From contig CAZJBA010000018.1 of the NCBI GenBank assembly GCA_964544065.1, positions 1 to 27,366 on the forward strand: a DNA stretch of 27,366 nucleotides, read 5' to 3'. Of this stretch, positions 1 through 7,429 are shown in pieces. Position 1 is the first letter of the stretch. Every line of letters begins with the position of its first letter. The notes below the pieces were generated by a model. It ran no database searches. It worked only from the letters and a program-made list of their open reading frames with translations, and was not told where the DNA came from. The translations under genes were made by a program, and so were the position numbers. Source of the DNA: JAYELX01 sp964544065. Its GTDB lineage: Bacteria > Chloroflexota > Anaerolineae > Anaerolineales > UBA11858.

Positions 1-36
1 AGCGAGCGAATCGGCGAACTGCGTAAGTCCTATTAG
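1..36 (+). CDS. 3' end of an unidentified gene (partial)
   Basis: Reading frame 1 is open from the window edge to a TAG at 34-36 and would encode the C-terminal residues SERIGELRKSY. Eleven residues are too few to assign a family. Frame 2 is also open across this stretch, so the assignment rests only on a plausible, charged C-terminus and the absence of any other gene before 376. Confidence 0.25.
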   Translation, partial: SERIGELRKSY

Positions 37-357
37 AAAATCGATAGTAACCGTTCACACCCCTCAGCAAATAGAGCATTCCTTTGGGAAAAAATGCTCC
101 AAGATGTCACCCTCGCCGCGCTTCCCCTGGCGGGACGCAGAGCGTGCGTGCCCTGGGGGCAAGGCGTGCCGCTGGCAAGAAAGCGTGCCCTAGCAAAATA
201 CGCTAGGATAAGCAAACGAAGGGACTCCCAACCCGCATGAGGGGAAATTCTTGCCCCATGCCCAACAGGCACGCACAACACGGCAAAGAATGACATCTGC
301 CCTGAACGCTCACATATTAACATCTGGTAAAATCAAGCTACATACGCCAATTGGTTA
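37..357. other. Non-coding stretch with hairpin and GC-rich repeat
   Basis: No convincing gene is seen. The region holds a 7-bp inverted repeat GAGCATT/AATGCTC (74-80 and 93-99) that lacks a T-tract, so it is not a clear terminator. It also holds a GC-rich repeat (117-158) with a relative near 25642. A 96-codon open frame on the minus strand (33-323) crosses the repeat and has a composition typical of chance frames in GC-rich repeats. The last 60 bases become AT-rich and lead into the promoter of the next gene. Confidence 0.5.
117..158. repeat. GC-rich dispersed hairpin repeat, copy A
   Basis: The block shares the pattern CGCTTCCCCT..GGG..CGCA, then AGCGTGCGTGCCC, with a second copy at 25642-25680. 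Within it ACGCA and TGCGT, flanked by GGG and GCCC, can form a stem with one bulged G. A hairpin-forming short repeat found in two intergenic regions 25 kb apart suggests a REP-like element. Only two copies are visible, so family size is unknown. Confidence 0.45.
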
Positions 358-366
358 TGTTATAAT
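358..366 (+). promoter_or_regulatory. Extended -10 promoter (TGTTATAAT)
   Basis: A perfect TATAAT (361-366) is preceded by TG plus one base, an extended -10 element, which can compensate for the lack of a recognisable -35. The expected start site is about 373, only a few nucleotides from the ATG at 376, so the transcript may be leaderless. Confidence 0.6.
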
Positions 367-375
367 TATAATAAT

Positions 376-837
376 ATGGAAAGCAAAACGACTCTCCCAG
401 AAAAAACAACTGACGACGCGCTTACGCCCAAGCAAGTACGCAGCCAGCGTCGCACCCTGATCGGCCTCATCGTTGCCGGGGTCTTGATCATCGCCTTGAT
501 CGTTGTAGGCGCGGTGCTTTTGCTCAAGCAATCATCAGACACCACCGGCAAAATTCGAGATGTATTCATCATTTTCATGGCGCTTGAGTCGATTTTGATC
601 GGCCTCGCCTTGATCATTCTGATCATCCAAATTGCTCGCTTGATCAATCTGCTCCAAAATGAGGTTAAACCCATCATCGACTCAACCAATGAAACGGTAA
701 GCACGCTGCGCGGCACAACCCGTTTTTTGAGCGACAATTTGGTCGAACCGGTGATCAAACTCAACGAGTATCTGGCCGGAGCACAGCAATTATTCAAGTT
801 TGTCAAACCCAAGAAACCTAAACAAACAAAGGAGTGA
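376..837 (+). CDS. Two-TM membrane protein, DUF948-like, upstream of ytxH
   Basis: This encodes a 153-residue protein with a charged N-terminus, two hydrophobic segments (about residues 28-50 and 62-88), then a soluble amphipathic region (about 90-140) and a Lys/Pro-rich end (KPKKPKQTKE). Its architecture and its place directly before a YtxH gene resemble the DUF948 (YoxC-like) proteins that pair with YtxH in many bacteria, but no diagnostic motif is visible. The stop is 4 nt before the next ATG and overlaps its ribosome binding site, so the two genes form a transcription unit. No Shine-Dalgarno sequence precedes the ATG; the promoter lies so close that a leaderless mRNA is likely. Its role is unknown, presumably at the cytoplasmic membrane. 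Confidence 0.7.
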   Translation: MESKTTLPEKTTDDALTPKQVRSQRRTLIGLIVAGVLIIALIVVGAVLLLKQSSDTTGKIRDVFIIFMALESILIGLALIILIIQIARLINLLQNEVKPIIDSTNETVSTLRGTTRFLSDNLVEPVIKLNEYLAGAQQLFKFVKPKKPKQTKE

Positions 838-841
838 ACTT

Positions 842-1270
842 ATGGAAAAGCAAAATGGAGATTTTGGAGCTTTCTTATCCGGATTCGTACTAGGAGGCCT
901 GGTCGGGGCTTCTGTGTCTTTGTTGCTTGCCCCACAATCGGGCGAGGAAACTCGAACACTGATCCAAGAAAAGAGCATCGAACTCAAGGATAAGGCCGAA
1001 AAAAGCGCCGCAGATGCTCGAGTAAAAGCGGACCAGATCATTCTTGACGCTCGCAAACAGGCTGAAGAGCTTACGAAACAAGCTCAAACCAGGGCTAAAG
1101 AACTACAAGAAAAAGGCCAAGTTGTTCTAGAAGAGCAAAAATCGAAGCTAGAAGAAGCGCTTGAATCTGGCCAGAAAAAGCTCGGCAAGAAGGGCGCCGA
1201 AGTAGCTGAAACGGTGGCGAAAGAGGCGGAAACACTAGCTGAAGAAGCCGGAGCCACTGGCGAAGCTTAA
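842..1270 (+). CDS. YtxH-domain protein
   Basis: The protein has 142 residues. The N-terminus carries the YtxH signature: a Gly-rich hydrophobic helix (about residues 8-29, SGFVLGGLVGASVSLLLAPQ) followed at once by SGEETR. The rest (about 35-130) is a highly charged Lys/Glu/Ala helix expected to be extended or coiled coil. The start at 842 is chosen because AAAGGAG (828-834) sits 7 nt upstream; an in-frame ATG at 800 lies deep inside the previous gene and lacks this spacing. YtxH proteins are membrane-tethered and linked to envelope or general stress in Firmicutes; the biochemical role is not known. A good terminator follows. Confidence 0.85.
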   Translation: MEKQNGDFGAFLSGFVLGGLVGASVSLLLAPQSGEETRTLIQEKSIELKDKAEKSAADARVKADQIILDARKQAEELTKQAQTRAKELQEKGQVVLEEQKSKLEEALESGQKKLGKKGAEVAETVAKEAETLAEEAGATGEA

Positions 1271-1295
1271 TCAGGCCAGACTCACAAGCAACATC

Positions 1296-1331
1296 CATCG
1301 CCCCGAGGCAGGTTTGGGGCGATGTTTTTTT
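1296..1331 (+). terminator. Intrinsic terminator after ytxH
   Basis: CATCGCCCC (1296-1304) pairs perfectly with GGGGCGATG (1316-1324) across an 11-nt loop and is followed by seven T residues (1325-1331). The minus strand has no T-tract after the stem, so it mainly serves the plus-strand unit, although radC converges on it. Confidence 0.9.
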
Positions 1332-1335
1332 AAGT

Positions 1336-2040
1336 TCAAAATCCCAGTTTCCGCTCTTTGAGAGAAATCCAACGACCATGCCCAATGACAAGATGATCCA
1401 ACACCTGCACGTCGAGCAACTTGCCCGCTTCGACGATAGCGCGCGTGATGGCAATATCATCGGGACTGGGGGTGGGATCGCCGGTAGGATGATTATGGAC
1501 TACAATCACGGCGGCGGCATTGCGGCGGATCGCCGCCCGAAATAACTCTCCTACCCGCACCTGAGACGAGTTCAAAGAGCCGCGGTAGACCTCAACGATA
1601 TCCAAAACCTGGTTGCGGGTGTCCAACAACAGAACGCGCAAATGCTCTTGCTCCAACGCGCTCATTTCAAACTGCACCAAGGCCGCGGCATCAGCGGGAC
1701 TATTGATCGACGGTCGTTCTTCCGGCGCTTCGAGCGTCAGGCGGCGGCCCAATTCAATCGCCGCTTTGATCTGGGTCGCCTTGGCCATGCCAATCCCATG
1801 TTGGGCTTTCATCTCGTCAAAACTGGCCCGATGCAAGCCTGAAAGCCCCTCGAAGGTTTGCAACAAGCGGCGCCCAACTTGAACCGCGTTTTCTCCCGGC
1901 ACGCCTACACGCAAAAGAATGGCGATCAACTCGGCGTTGGATAACGCTTTTGGCCCCAACTTTGCCAGCCGCTCCCGCGGGCGTTCCGTCGAGGCTAAAT
2001 CGGTTATTCTATAGGTGGCGTTTGCGCCTTCTTCTGACAT
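1336..2040 (-). CDS. radC: RadC family JAB/MPN metalloprotease-fold protein
   Basis: The protein is 234 residues, full length for the family. It has an N-terminal helix-hairpin-helix-like region (about 20-100, including GIGMAKATQIKAAIELGRRL) and a C-terminal RadC/JAB domain. The JAMM zinc motif is complete: H182, H184 and D195 in HNHPTGDPTPSPDD. RadC was once tied to DNA repair, but that role is disputed; proteins of this family also occur on plasmids and genomic islands. The gene is transcribed alone, divergent from the zinc-ribbon gene and convergent with ytxH. The start follows a purine-rich site (AAGGGG) about 7 nt upstream on the minus strand. Confidence 0.93.
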   Translation of the reverse strand: MSEEGANATYRITDLASTERPRERLAKLGPKALSNAELIAILLRVGVPGENAVQVGRRLLQTFEGLSGLHRASFDEMKAQHGIGMAKATQIKAAIELGRRLTLEAPEERPSINSPADAAALVQFEMSALEQEHLRVLLLDTRNQVLDIVEVYRGSLNSSQVRVGELFRAAIRRNAAAVIVVHNHPTGDPTPSPDDIAITRAIVEAGKLLDVQVLDHLVIGHGRWISLKERKLGF

Positions 2041-2079
2041 AAAAGGCCCCTTCTAGGGTATTGGTTGGTTCCCAGCCTG

Positions 2080-2108
2080 TTTATACAACAAGCGCAACGA
2101 AAACGCAA
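2080..2108 (-). promoter_or_regulatory. radC promoter
   Basis: On the minus strand TTGCGT (2103-2108) and TATAAA (2080-2085) are separated by 17 bp. The predicted start near 2073 leaves a leader of about 30 nt that contains the radC ribosome binding site. Confidence 0.6.
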
Positions 2109-2165
2109 GTTAATCTTAAAACTAGAGCAATCATTTTTATACAACCATTAGTCAAAAAACAGCGG

Positions 2166-2229
2166 AGAAGTTGAACTTTTCCAGCGCTACCCACGCATTC
2201 TACCTAGGCTTCCGAAAAGTTCAACTTCT
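2166..2229. repeat. Perfect 16-bp inverted repeat between divergent genes
   Basis: AGAAGTTGAACTTTTC (2166-2181) is repeated in exact inverse orientation at 2214-2229, with 32 bp between the arms. Each arm is itself nearly palindromic (AAGTT-G-AACTT). No T-tract follows either arm. It may be a REP-like element or a paired binding site in the radC/zinc-ribbon divergent region. Confidence 0.75.
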
Positions 2230-2304
2230 GGTCCCCGAAATTTTGAGAAGATACAACCATCGCCCTGCCCCCTTTGGTCTCCCACACACACCAGCAAAAT
2301 AGGC

Positions 2305-2310
2305 TATAAT
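2305..2310 (+). promoter_or_regulatory. Candidate -10 (TATAAT) for the zinc-ribbon gene
   Basis: A perfect TATAAT lies 29 nt before the ATG at 2340, giving a short leader of about 23 nt with an AGGAG site. No convincing -35 is visible at normal spacing. Confidence 0.5.
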
Positions 2311-2339
2311 TAAGCCTCGAAACTACAGGAGTGAACCCT

Positions 2340-2924
2340 ATGAACTTCGACCCTTCTTCCCTCAGCAACTTCATGCTCATTCTAACGGCCTGGGGCGGCG
2401 CGTTTCTGGCCGCGCTGTGGCTAAGCCTGATTATCTGGACCTACCGGGATGTCCGCGCCCGGGCGCGCGATCCCCTCGGTCGGATTCTGGCCGTGCTCGT
2501 TGTGGCCGTCCTCTTTTTACCCGGCATCGTCATTTATTTGATCCTACGGCCCCAACGCACGCTCGATGACGAATATCAGCACACCCTCGAGGAGGAAGCC
2601 CTGCTTCGATCTATTGAGGACACCCCCATTTGTCCGGGATGTGGGCGCCGGGCCAAAGAAGATTGGAAAATTTGCCCCAATTGCCACACCAAACTGAAGA
2701 AAACCTGTCATGAATGTGGCCAAATGATGGAATTACCCTGGAACTTGTGCCCCTATTGCGGCGCTCCCACCCCGGGCATGCGCCGAGAAGACACCACCTC
2801 GGAGCAGGCCCCCGCTTCCATATCAGATTCCACCCCCGAAGATGAACCGCCGATGGAAGCGTTAAAAGAAACAGGAGCCGAACAAACAGAAGAACCAATA
2901 GAGCCTGAACAGGAAGAAGGATAA
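2340..2924 (+). CDS. Membrane protein with two zinc ribbons and an acidic tail
   Basis: The 194-residue protein has two hydrophobic helices (about residues 10-33 and 47-67). These are followed by two tandem zinc ribbons between residues about 98 and 142, with ligand pairs CPGCG, CPNC, CHECG and CPYCG. The tail of about 45 residues is unstructured and rich in Glu, Pro and Thr. The ATG at 2340 is preferred over an in-frame GTG at 2331 because AGGAG (2327-2331) overlaps the GTG and sits 8 nt before the ATG. Proteins with this TM plus double zinc-ribbon plan are common in Chloroflexota, but no function is established. It stands alone between a weak promoter and a bidirectional terminator. Confidence 0.85.
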   Translation: MNFDPSSLSNFMLILTAWGGAFLAALWLSLIIWTYRDVRARARDPLGRILAVLVVAVLFLPGIVIYLILRPQRTLDDEYQHTLEEEALLRSIEDTPICPGCGRRAKEDWKICPNCHTKLKKTCHECGQMMELPWNLCPYCGAPTPGMRREDTTSEQAPASISDSTPEDEPPMEALKETGAEQTEEPIEPEQEEG

Positions 2925-2941
2925 CCCCCACAGAACTAAAA

Positions 2942-2976
2942 AAAACCGTGTTGCTCTAGGCGAGCAACACGGTTTT
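2942..2976. terminator. Bidirectional terminator between zinc-ribbon gene and eno
   Basis: AAAACCGTGTTGCTC (2942-2956) and its exact reverse complement (2962-2976) form a 15-bp stem with a 5-nt loop. The arms end in TTTT on the plus strand and in a longer T-run on the minus strand, so the hairpin can stop both convergent genes. Confidence 0.93.
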
Positions 2977-2995
2977 CTGATTCAAAGCTGTTGAA

Positions 2996-4288
2996 CTAGA
3001 TATTCAAAGCATCCCAACCGGCAAAGATACCCTCATCGCCCAATTCTTCTTCGATGCGGAGCAACTGATTGTACTTTGCGACCCGATCGGAGCGGGCGGG
3101 AGCGCCCGTCTTGATCTGACCAACATTGAGGGCCACGGCCAGATCGGCAATGGTGGCATCTTCGGTCTCGCCGGAGCGATGGGAGGTGACCGCCCGCCAC
3201 CCGGCCCGGTGACAAAGCTCCACGGCCTGGATGGTTTCGGTCAGAGAGCCAATCTGGTTGAATTTGACCAAAAGGGCATTGGCCGCTTTCTCTTCGATAC
3301 CGCGGCGTACCCGTTCGGGGTTGGTGACCAACAAGTCGTCGCCCACGATCTGAAGCCGATCGCCAAGCTCCTGAGTCATCAACTGGAAACCCTCCCAGTC
3401 ATTTTCATCCAAGCCATCCTCGATCGAAACGATGGGATATTGACCGACCCAATCTTTCCAGAAGGCGACCATCTCTCCGCTGCTCAATTTCTTGCCTTCG
3501 GTGCGGAGATGATAGAGACCCGTTTCGCTCTCATAGAACTCAGAGGCAGCCGGGTCAAGCGCAATGCTGACTTCTTGGCCCGGTTTGTAGCCGGCTCTCT
3601 CAATCGCCTCGAGGATTACTTCGACCGCTTCAGCGTTGGCTTTGAGGGCAGGGGCGTACCCGCCTTCGTCGCCCACCAGGGTCTTATAGCCCCGCTCTTT
3701 GAGAACTGACTTAAGGGTGTGATAGATCTCCGCGCCCCAACGCAGGCACTCCGAATAGGAAGGCGCGCCCAGGGGCATGACCATAAATTCCTGCGCGTCG
3801 GTGGACTGCCAACCGGTGTGAGCGCCGCCATTGAGAATATTCATCATCGGCACGGGCAAAACGTGGGCGTAAACCCCGCCGATGTAACGGTACAGCGGCA
3901 TGCCCAAGGCAACCGCACAAGCCTTGGCCACGGCCAGGCTTGTGCCCAGAATCGCGTTGGCGCCCAAGTTCGATTTGTTTTCGGTACCGTCCAGTTCCAG
4001 CAGGGCCAAGTCGATGGCGCGTTGATCAGCAGCCAGATGGCCAACCAATGTTTCCGCGATGGGACCGTTGACGTTAGCAACCGCCTGGTTGACGCTCTTG
4101 CCGCCATAGCGGGCCTGGTCACCATCACGCAGCTCCAAAGCCTCATGAACGCCGGTCGACGCGCCGGAGGGCACCGCCGCGCGGCCCCAACTGCCATCCA
4201 CCAGCTTGACATCCACCTCCACGGTGGGGTTGCCACGCGAATCGAGAATTTGGCGGCCAATAACCGTTTCAATCACAAATGTTTTCAT
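2996..4288 (-). CDS. eno: Enolase (phosphopyruvate hydratase)
   Basis: Enolase converts 2-phosphoglycerate to phosphoenolpyruvate in glycolysis, in the cytosol. The protein is 430 residues, full family length. Visible signatures are SGASTGVHEALELRDGD near the N-terminus (mobile active-site loop), NGGAHTGWQSTDAQEFMV, VGDEGGYAP, the metal ligands in SIEDGLDENDW and VGDDLLVTNP, the catalytic lysine in LVKFNQIGSLTET, and SHRSGETED. The loop after NGGAH differs slightly from the common NGGAHADN form, as in some other lineages. A short GAGGT site precedes the ATG. A 305-nt spacer separates it from pyrG upstream; no terminator is obvious in that spacer, so some read-through is possible. Confidence 0.98.
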   Translation of the reverse strand: MKTFVIETVIGRQILDSRGNPTVEVDVKLVDGSWGRAAVPSGASTGVHEALELRDGDQARYGGKSVNQAVANVNGPIAETLVGHLAADQRAIDLALLELDGTENKSNLGANAILGTSLAVAKACAVALGMPLYRYIGGVYAHVLPVPMMNILNGGAHTGWQSTDAQEFMVMPLGAPSYSECLRWGAEIYHTLKSVLKERGYKTLVGDEGGYAPALKANAEAVEVILEAIERAGYKPGQEVSIALDPAASEFYESETGLYHLRTEGKKLSSGEMVAFWKDWVGQYPIVSIEDGLDENDWEGFQLMTQELGDRLQIVGDDLLVTNPERVRRGIEEKAANALLVKFNQIGSLTETIQAVELCHRAGWRAVTSHRSGETEDATIADLAVALNVGQIKTGAPARSDRVAKYNQLLRIEEELGDEGIFAGWDALNI

Positions 4289-4593
4289 TTTTTACCTCAC
4301 TATTGCTACATTGAATTCAACATTCCGTCCGGAAAAATTTGTTTATCCAACCAGAATGATACCAACGATTTCAAAAAATCACTCATAACAACGCAAAGTC
4401 TGCTCCAGGCGGCGGCAAGAGCGCGTTTGCAAAAGTCTTGAGTGAACGATTTTCAGTAACCTTGCGCTGCAATACTAATGTTCAAGTATAATCCAAACCA
4501 AAGAACTTGTGGGAGCAATAAAGGGACGCAAAAATCATGGCAAACCTACCAGTACATACACCAGACTCCCGAGACGCAAAACGTTACATACGC
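4289..4593. other. Spacer between pyrG and eno
   Basis: The spacer is AT-richer than its flanks and must contain the eno promoter on the minus strand, but no convincing -35/-10 pair could be fixed. On the plus strand a TATAAT (4487-4492) is followed by AAAGGGA and a 21-codon frame starting at ATG 4537 and ending at 4602, inside the pyrG stop region. This small frame is considered unlikely to be a gene. Confidence 0.5.
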
Positions 4594-6201
4594 TTACGAT
4601 AAATCTTCCCGGACAGCTTTCAGAAAGGCGACGAATAACGGGTGGGGGCGATTGGGGCGAGACAAAAACTCGGGGTGAAACTGGGTTCCCAGCATGAAAG
4701 GATGATCGGCCAATTCGGCGATTTCGACCAAACGTTCATCGGGCGACAAGCCGGAGAAGCGCATCCCGGCCTGGTGCAACACGCCACGGTAGGAATTCTT
4801 GAACTCGAAACGGTGGCGGTGGCGCTCCTCGATCACATCGGTTTGATAGGCTTCGGCTGCCAGCGAGCCGGGCTGCAAGTGACAGGGGTAGAGACCCAGC
4901 CTCATGGTGCCGCCCATGTCGGTCAGTTTATGTTGATCGGGCATCAAGTCAATCACCGGGTGCGGGGTGGAAGGATCGAACTCGGTCGAGTTGGCTTCAT
5001 CGTCCTCCAAAACGTGGCGGGCAAATTCCACCACCATCAACTGCATCCCCAAACACAATCCCAAATAAGGCAGCTTGTTTTCACGCGCATATTGGATGGC
5101 GCGAATTTTTCCTTCGATGCCGCGGTCGCCAAACCCGCCCGGCACGATCAGCCCATCGGCCTGTTCCAGCATCTCCAGAGAGCGGCCTTTCTCCAAATCG
5201 GAGGCATGAAGCCAAATCATCTCGTCTTCCAAGCCCAAAGCGAGGGCAGCATGGCGAGTCGCCTCCCGCACGCTCATGTAGGCATCATGCAATTCGACAT
5301 ATTTGCCCACCAAAGCAATTTTAACTTTGGGTTTTTCCTGGCGCATCTCGGCGACCAGTTGATGCCAATCGCTCCAATCCGGTTCGCGGCGCGGCTCCAA
5401 CTTGAGCCGCTCCATCAAATAATCGCCCACGCCAGCGTCTTCCAACAAAAGCGGAATCTCATAAAGCAGATCACTGGTGACCATGGGCACAACCGCGCGC
5501 CGGTCCACGTCACAGAAAAGGGCGATCTTATCGCGCAGCTCATCGGCGACAGGATGATCGGAGCGGGCAATGATCATGTCGGGAGAAATGCCGATCGAGC
5601 GCAACTCGCGCACGGAGTGCTGCGTAGGTTTGGTTTTCAACTCGCCCGTCGCGCCGATGTGGGGCATCCAGGTGACGTGGGTGGAAAAGCTGTTCTTCTT
5701 GCCTGAATCGCTGCGCATCTGACGCAACGCCTCCAAGAAAGGCAGGCTTTCAATGTCGCCAACGGTGCCGCCCACCTCGACCAGGACGATCTCCGCACCG
5801 GTGGTTTTGGCAACCAAACGGATGCGATGCTTGATTTCATTGGTGATGTGCGGAATCACCTGGATGGTGCCGCCGAGGTAATCGCCGCGGCGCTCCTTGG
5901 AGATCACTTCGGCGTACACTTGCCCGGTGGTGACGTTACAAACTTTGTTCAAGCTGATGTCCACAAAGCGTTCGTAGTGGCCCAGGTCCAAATCCGTCTC
6001 GGCTCCGTCATCCAAAACATACACCTCCCCATGCTGATAGGGATTCATGGTGCCGGGATCAACGTTGATGTAGGGATCTAACTTTTGAATCGAGACCTTG
6101 AAGCCGCGTTCCTTCAACAAGCGCCCAATCGCTGCGGCGGTTACCCCCTTGCCAACAGAACTGAGCACGCCTCCGGTAAAAAAAATGTGCTTGGTTTTCA
6201 T
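4594..6201 (-). CDS. pyrG: CTP synthase
   Basis: PyrG aminates UTP to CTP using glutamine and ATP, the last step of de novo CTP formation. The 535-residue protein is full length. The N-terminal amidoligase domain begins with the P-loop FTGGVLSSVGKG and contains KLDPYINVDPGTMNP and VEVGGTVGDIES. The C-terminal glutamine amidotransferase domain (about 290-535) has the nucleophile C383 in GLCLGMQ and the catalytic His/Glu in FHPEF. The gene lies 92 nt downstream of the Roadblock gene but is separated from it by a terminator, so it probably has its own promoter or depends on read-through. Confidence 0.98.
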   Translation of the reverse strand: MKTKHIFFTGGVLSSVGKGVTAAAIGRLLKERGFKVSIQKLDPYINVDPGTMNPYQHGEVYVLDDGAETDLDLGHYERFVDISLNKVCNVTTGQVYAEVISKERRGDYLGGTIQVIPHITNEIKHRIRLVAKTTGAEIVLVEVGGTVGDIESLPFLEALRQMRSDSGKKNSFSTHVTWMPHIGATGELKTKPTQHSVRELRSIGISPDMIIARSDHPVADELRDKIALFCDVDRRAVVPMVTSDLLYEIPLLLEDAGVGDYLMERLKLEPRREPDWSDWHQLVAEMRQEKPKVKIALVGKYVELHDAYMSVREATRHAALALGLEDEMIWLHASDLEKGRSLEMLEQADGLIVPGGFGDRGIEGKIRAIQYARENKLPYLGLCLGMQLMVVEFARHVLEDDEANSTEFDPSTPHPVIDLMPDQHKLTDMGGTMRLGLYPCHLQPGSLAAEAYQTDVIEERHRHRFEFKNSYRGVLHQAGMRFSGLSPDERLVEIAELADHPFMLGTQFHPEFLSRPNRPHPLFVAFLKAVREDLS

Positions 6202-6215
6202 ATCATCTTCCCAAT

Positions 6216-6253
6216 AAAAAAGAAGAAGGGAGGGCCTTTTCGACAGCCCTCCC
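6216..6253 (-). terminator. Intrinsic terminator after the Roadblock gene
   Basis: On the minus strand GGGAGGGC pairs with GCCCTCCC (arms 6246-6253 and 6228-6235) across a 10-nt loop and is followed by a T-rich tail (6227 down to 6216). It lies between the Roadblock gene and pyrG. Confidence 0.85.
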
Positions 6254-6293
6254 CATGAATTCTGAAAGTGTCTGAGAGATACGCTCCCCGCGG

Positions 6294-6668
6294 CTACCCA
6301 ACGACACGCTCGAGATCATCAGCAGCCCGGCGCATTTCCAAAAAGATCAAGCCTAATTTTGAATCTTCGCCCGCCAGCGCGGTCAAGACAGCTTCTTCAC
6401 CGACCGACATCAAGATGACGTATCCTTGATCGCCGCGGATATAGACCTGATCCAATATGCCGCGCCCCAGCTCACCAGCGATCCGCTCCCCCAAGCTTAA
6501 CATCGCCGCTGACATGGCCGAGACTCGGTCTTCTTCGACATTGCCCGGCAACGCAGAGCCCATGATCAAACCATCCACAGAGACAACCGCAGAAGCGACA
6601 ATCTCCGGGGAAGCAGCTTGCATTTCCCGAAGTCGGTCAACCAGTTGTTCAGTTCGTGACTTTGCCAT
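6294..6668 (-). CDS. Roadblock/LC7 domain protein
   Basis: This is a 124-residue single-domain protein. The alternating beta-strand/helix pattern, with VASAVVSVDGLIMGSALPGN, the MSAAMLSLGERIAGELG helix, and GYVILMSVGEEAVLTAL, fits the Roadblock/LC7 (MglB-like) fold. Bacterial members act as regulators or co-activators of small Ras-like GTPases and usually dimerise. Here no GTPase gene is adjacent, so the partner must be elsewhere. The ATG at 6668 is chosen because AGGAGAGG lies just upstream on the minus strand; an ATG at 6725 would add 19 residues with no binding site. An extended -10 (TGGTAGACT; hexamer at 6701-6706) probably drives it. It is divergent from the gene at 6771. Confidence 0.88.
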   Translation of the reverse strand: MAKSRTEQLVDRLREMQAASPEIVASAVVSVDGLIMGSALPGNVEEDRVSAMSAAMLSLGERIAGELGRGILDQVYIRGDQGYVILMSVGEEAVLTALAGEDSKLGLIFLEMRRAADDLERVVG

Positions 6669-6730
6669 TTTCCTCTCCTGTGTCCAGCGGAGTTTCCAAA
6701 AGTCTACCATATTTAAGACGTTCACGCTAG

Positions 6731-6759
6731 TTGACCCCGCACCCTCTCCATGCTACACT
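6731..6759 (+). promoter_or_regulatory. Strong promoter, TTGACC-17-TACACT
   Basis: TTGACC (6731-6736) and TACACT (6754-6759) are spaced by 17 bp and an extended TG (6751-6752) is present. The expected start is about 6766, so the leader before ATG 6771 would be only about 5 nt. Confidence 0.8.
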
Positions 6760-6770
6760 GGTATGTTGTT

Positions 6771-7412
6771 ATGCGTCGTCTACTCTTTTTCCTACCGCTA
6801 TTGACCTTCTTCACGTTTGGTGCTTTGGGCTCAGCTCAAGTGCAATTCAGCAAACCCCCAGAGCTTGAAATCACCTCCCCCGTCCCAGGCGAGGCAGTGC
6901 AAGGCCTCACGCCTATTTATGGCAGCATCTCTGCCGGTGGGGTTCGAACCTGGGAACTCTCCTTTCGGTACAGAGGCGAAGAAATCCAAACCTGGTTTTT
7001 GATCGCCGAGAAAACAGGCGTGATCAAAGACAATGTGCTGGCAGAATGGGATACCTCCCTCATCACGGACGGCGTCTATGATCTACGCCTGCTGGCGCAC
7101 TTAGAAAATGGGCAAAGCGCGTCGGTGATCATTGAAGGCATCCGAATCCGAAATTACACCCCCATCGAATCGGACACGCCTCCTCCAACATTCACCTCCG
7201 TCCCGACAAAAACGATTATGCCGCCCACGTTTACACCTTCTCCCACCGCAACGGAAACCCCGGTCCCGCCAACGTTGACCCCGCTGCCGACCAATCCGGT
7301 TGAGATTTCGAGACAAAACTTTCACAACAGTCTCTTCTATGGGGCCATCCTCGCCGCAGTTTCCTTTCTTCTGATCGGCCTCTATCTCTCTATTCGTAAA
7401 ACCTTTCGCTAG
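6771..7412 (+). CDS. Exported, C-terminally anchored protein with Thr/Pro linker
   Basis: The 213-residue protein has an N-terminal signal peptide (MRRLLFFLPLLTFFTFGALGSAQ) and a beta-rich extracellular domain (about residues 27-130) that includes the phrase ITSPVPGEAVQGLTPIYGS. This is reminiscent of Ig-like or Big-type domains. Then follow a Thr/Pro/Ser-rich linker (about 133-175, with TFTPSPTATETPVPP) and a single C-terminal transmembrane helix (about 188-207). This linker style is common in Chloroflexota surface proteins. The ATG at 6771 is preferred because the signal peptide starts there; an ATG at 6750 would lie upstream of the likely transcription start. No ribosome binding site is visible, consistent with a leaderless mRNA. 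Its function is unknown. Confidence 0.8.
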   Translation: MRRLLFFLPLLTFFTFGALGSAQVQFSKPPELEITSPVPGEAVQGLTPIYGSISAGGVRTWELSFRYRGEEIQTWFLIAEKTGVIKDNVLAEWDTSLITDGVYDLRLLAHLENGQSASVIIEGIRIRNYTPIESDTPPPTFTSVPTKTIMPPTFTPSPTATETPVPPTLTPLPTNPVEISRQNFHNSLFYGAILAAVSFLLIGLYLSIRKTFR

Positions 7413-7414
7413 GA

Positions 7415-7423
7415 TGCTATAAA
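7415..7423 (+). promoter_or_regulatory. Extended -10 (TGCTATAAA) immediately before pth
   Basis: TG at 7415-7416 plus TATAAA at 7418-7423 forms an extended -10 only 6 nt before the pth ATG. No clear -35 is present. If active, transcription would begin at or near the start codon. Confidence 0.45.
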
Positions 7424-7429
7424 CTTCTG

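Noticed and set aside
33..323. 96-codon frame on the minus strand
   Set aside because: It runs across the GC-rich repeat and a hairpin, has no promoter or ribosome binding site, and its amino-acid composition is typical of translated repeat DNA.
1296..1331. Terminator for radC
   Set aside because: The hairpin is correctly placed for convergent radC, but the minus strand lacks a T-tract after it, so it is assigned to the plus strand only.
4537..4602. Small plus-strand frame (21 codons) with an upstream TATAAT and AAAGGGA
   Set aside because: It overlaps the end of pyrG, has no good -35 and no recognisable product; chance is the simpler explanation without conservation data.
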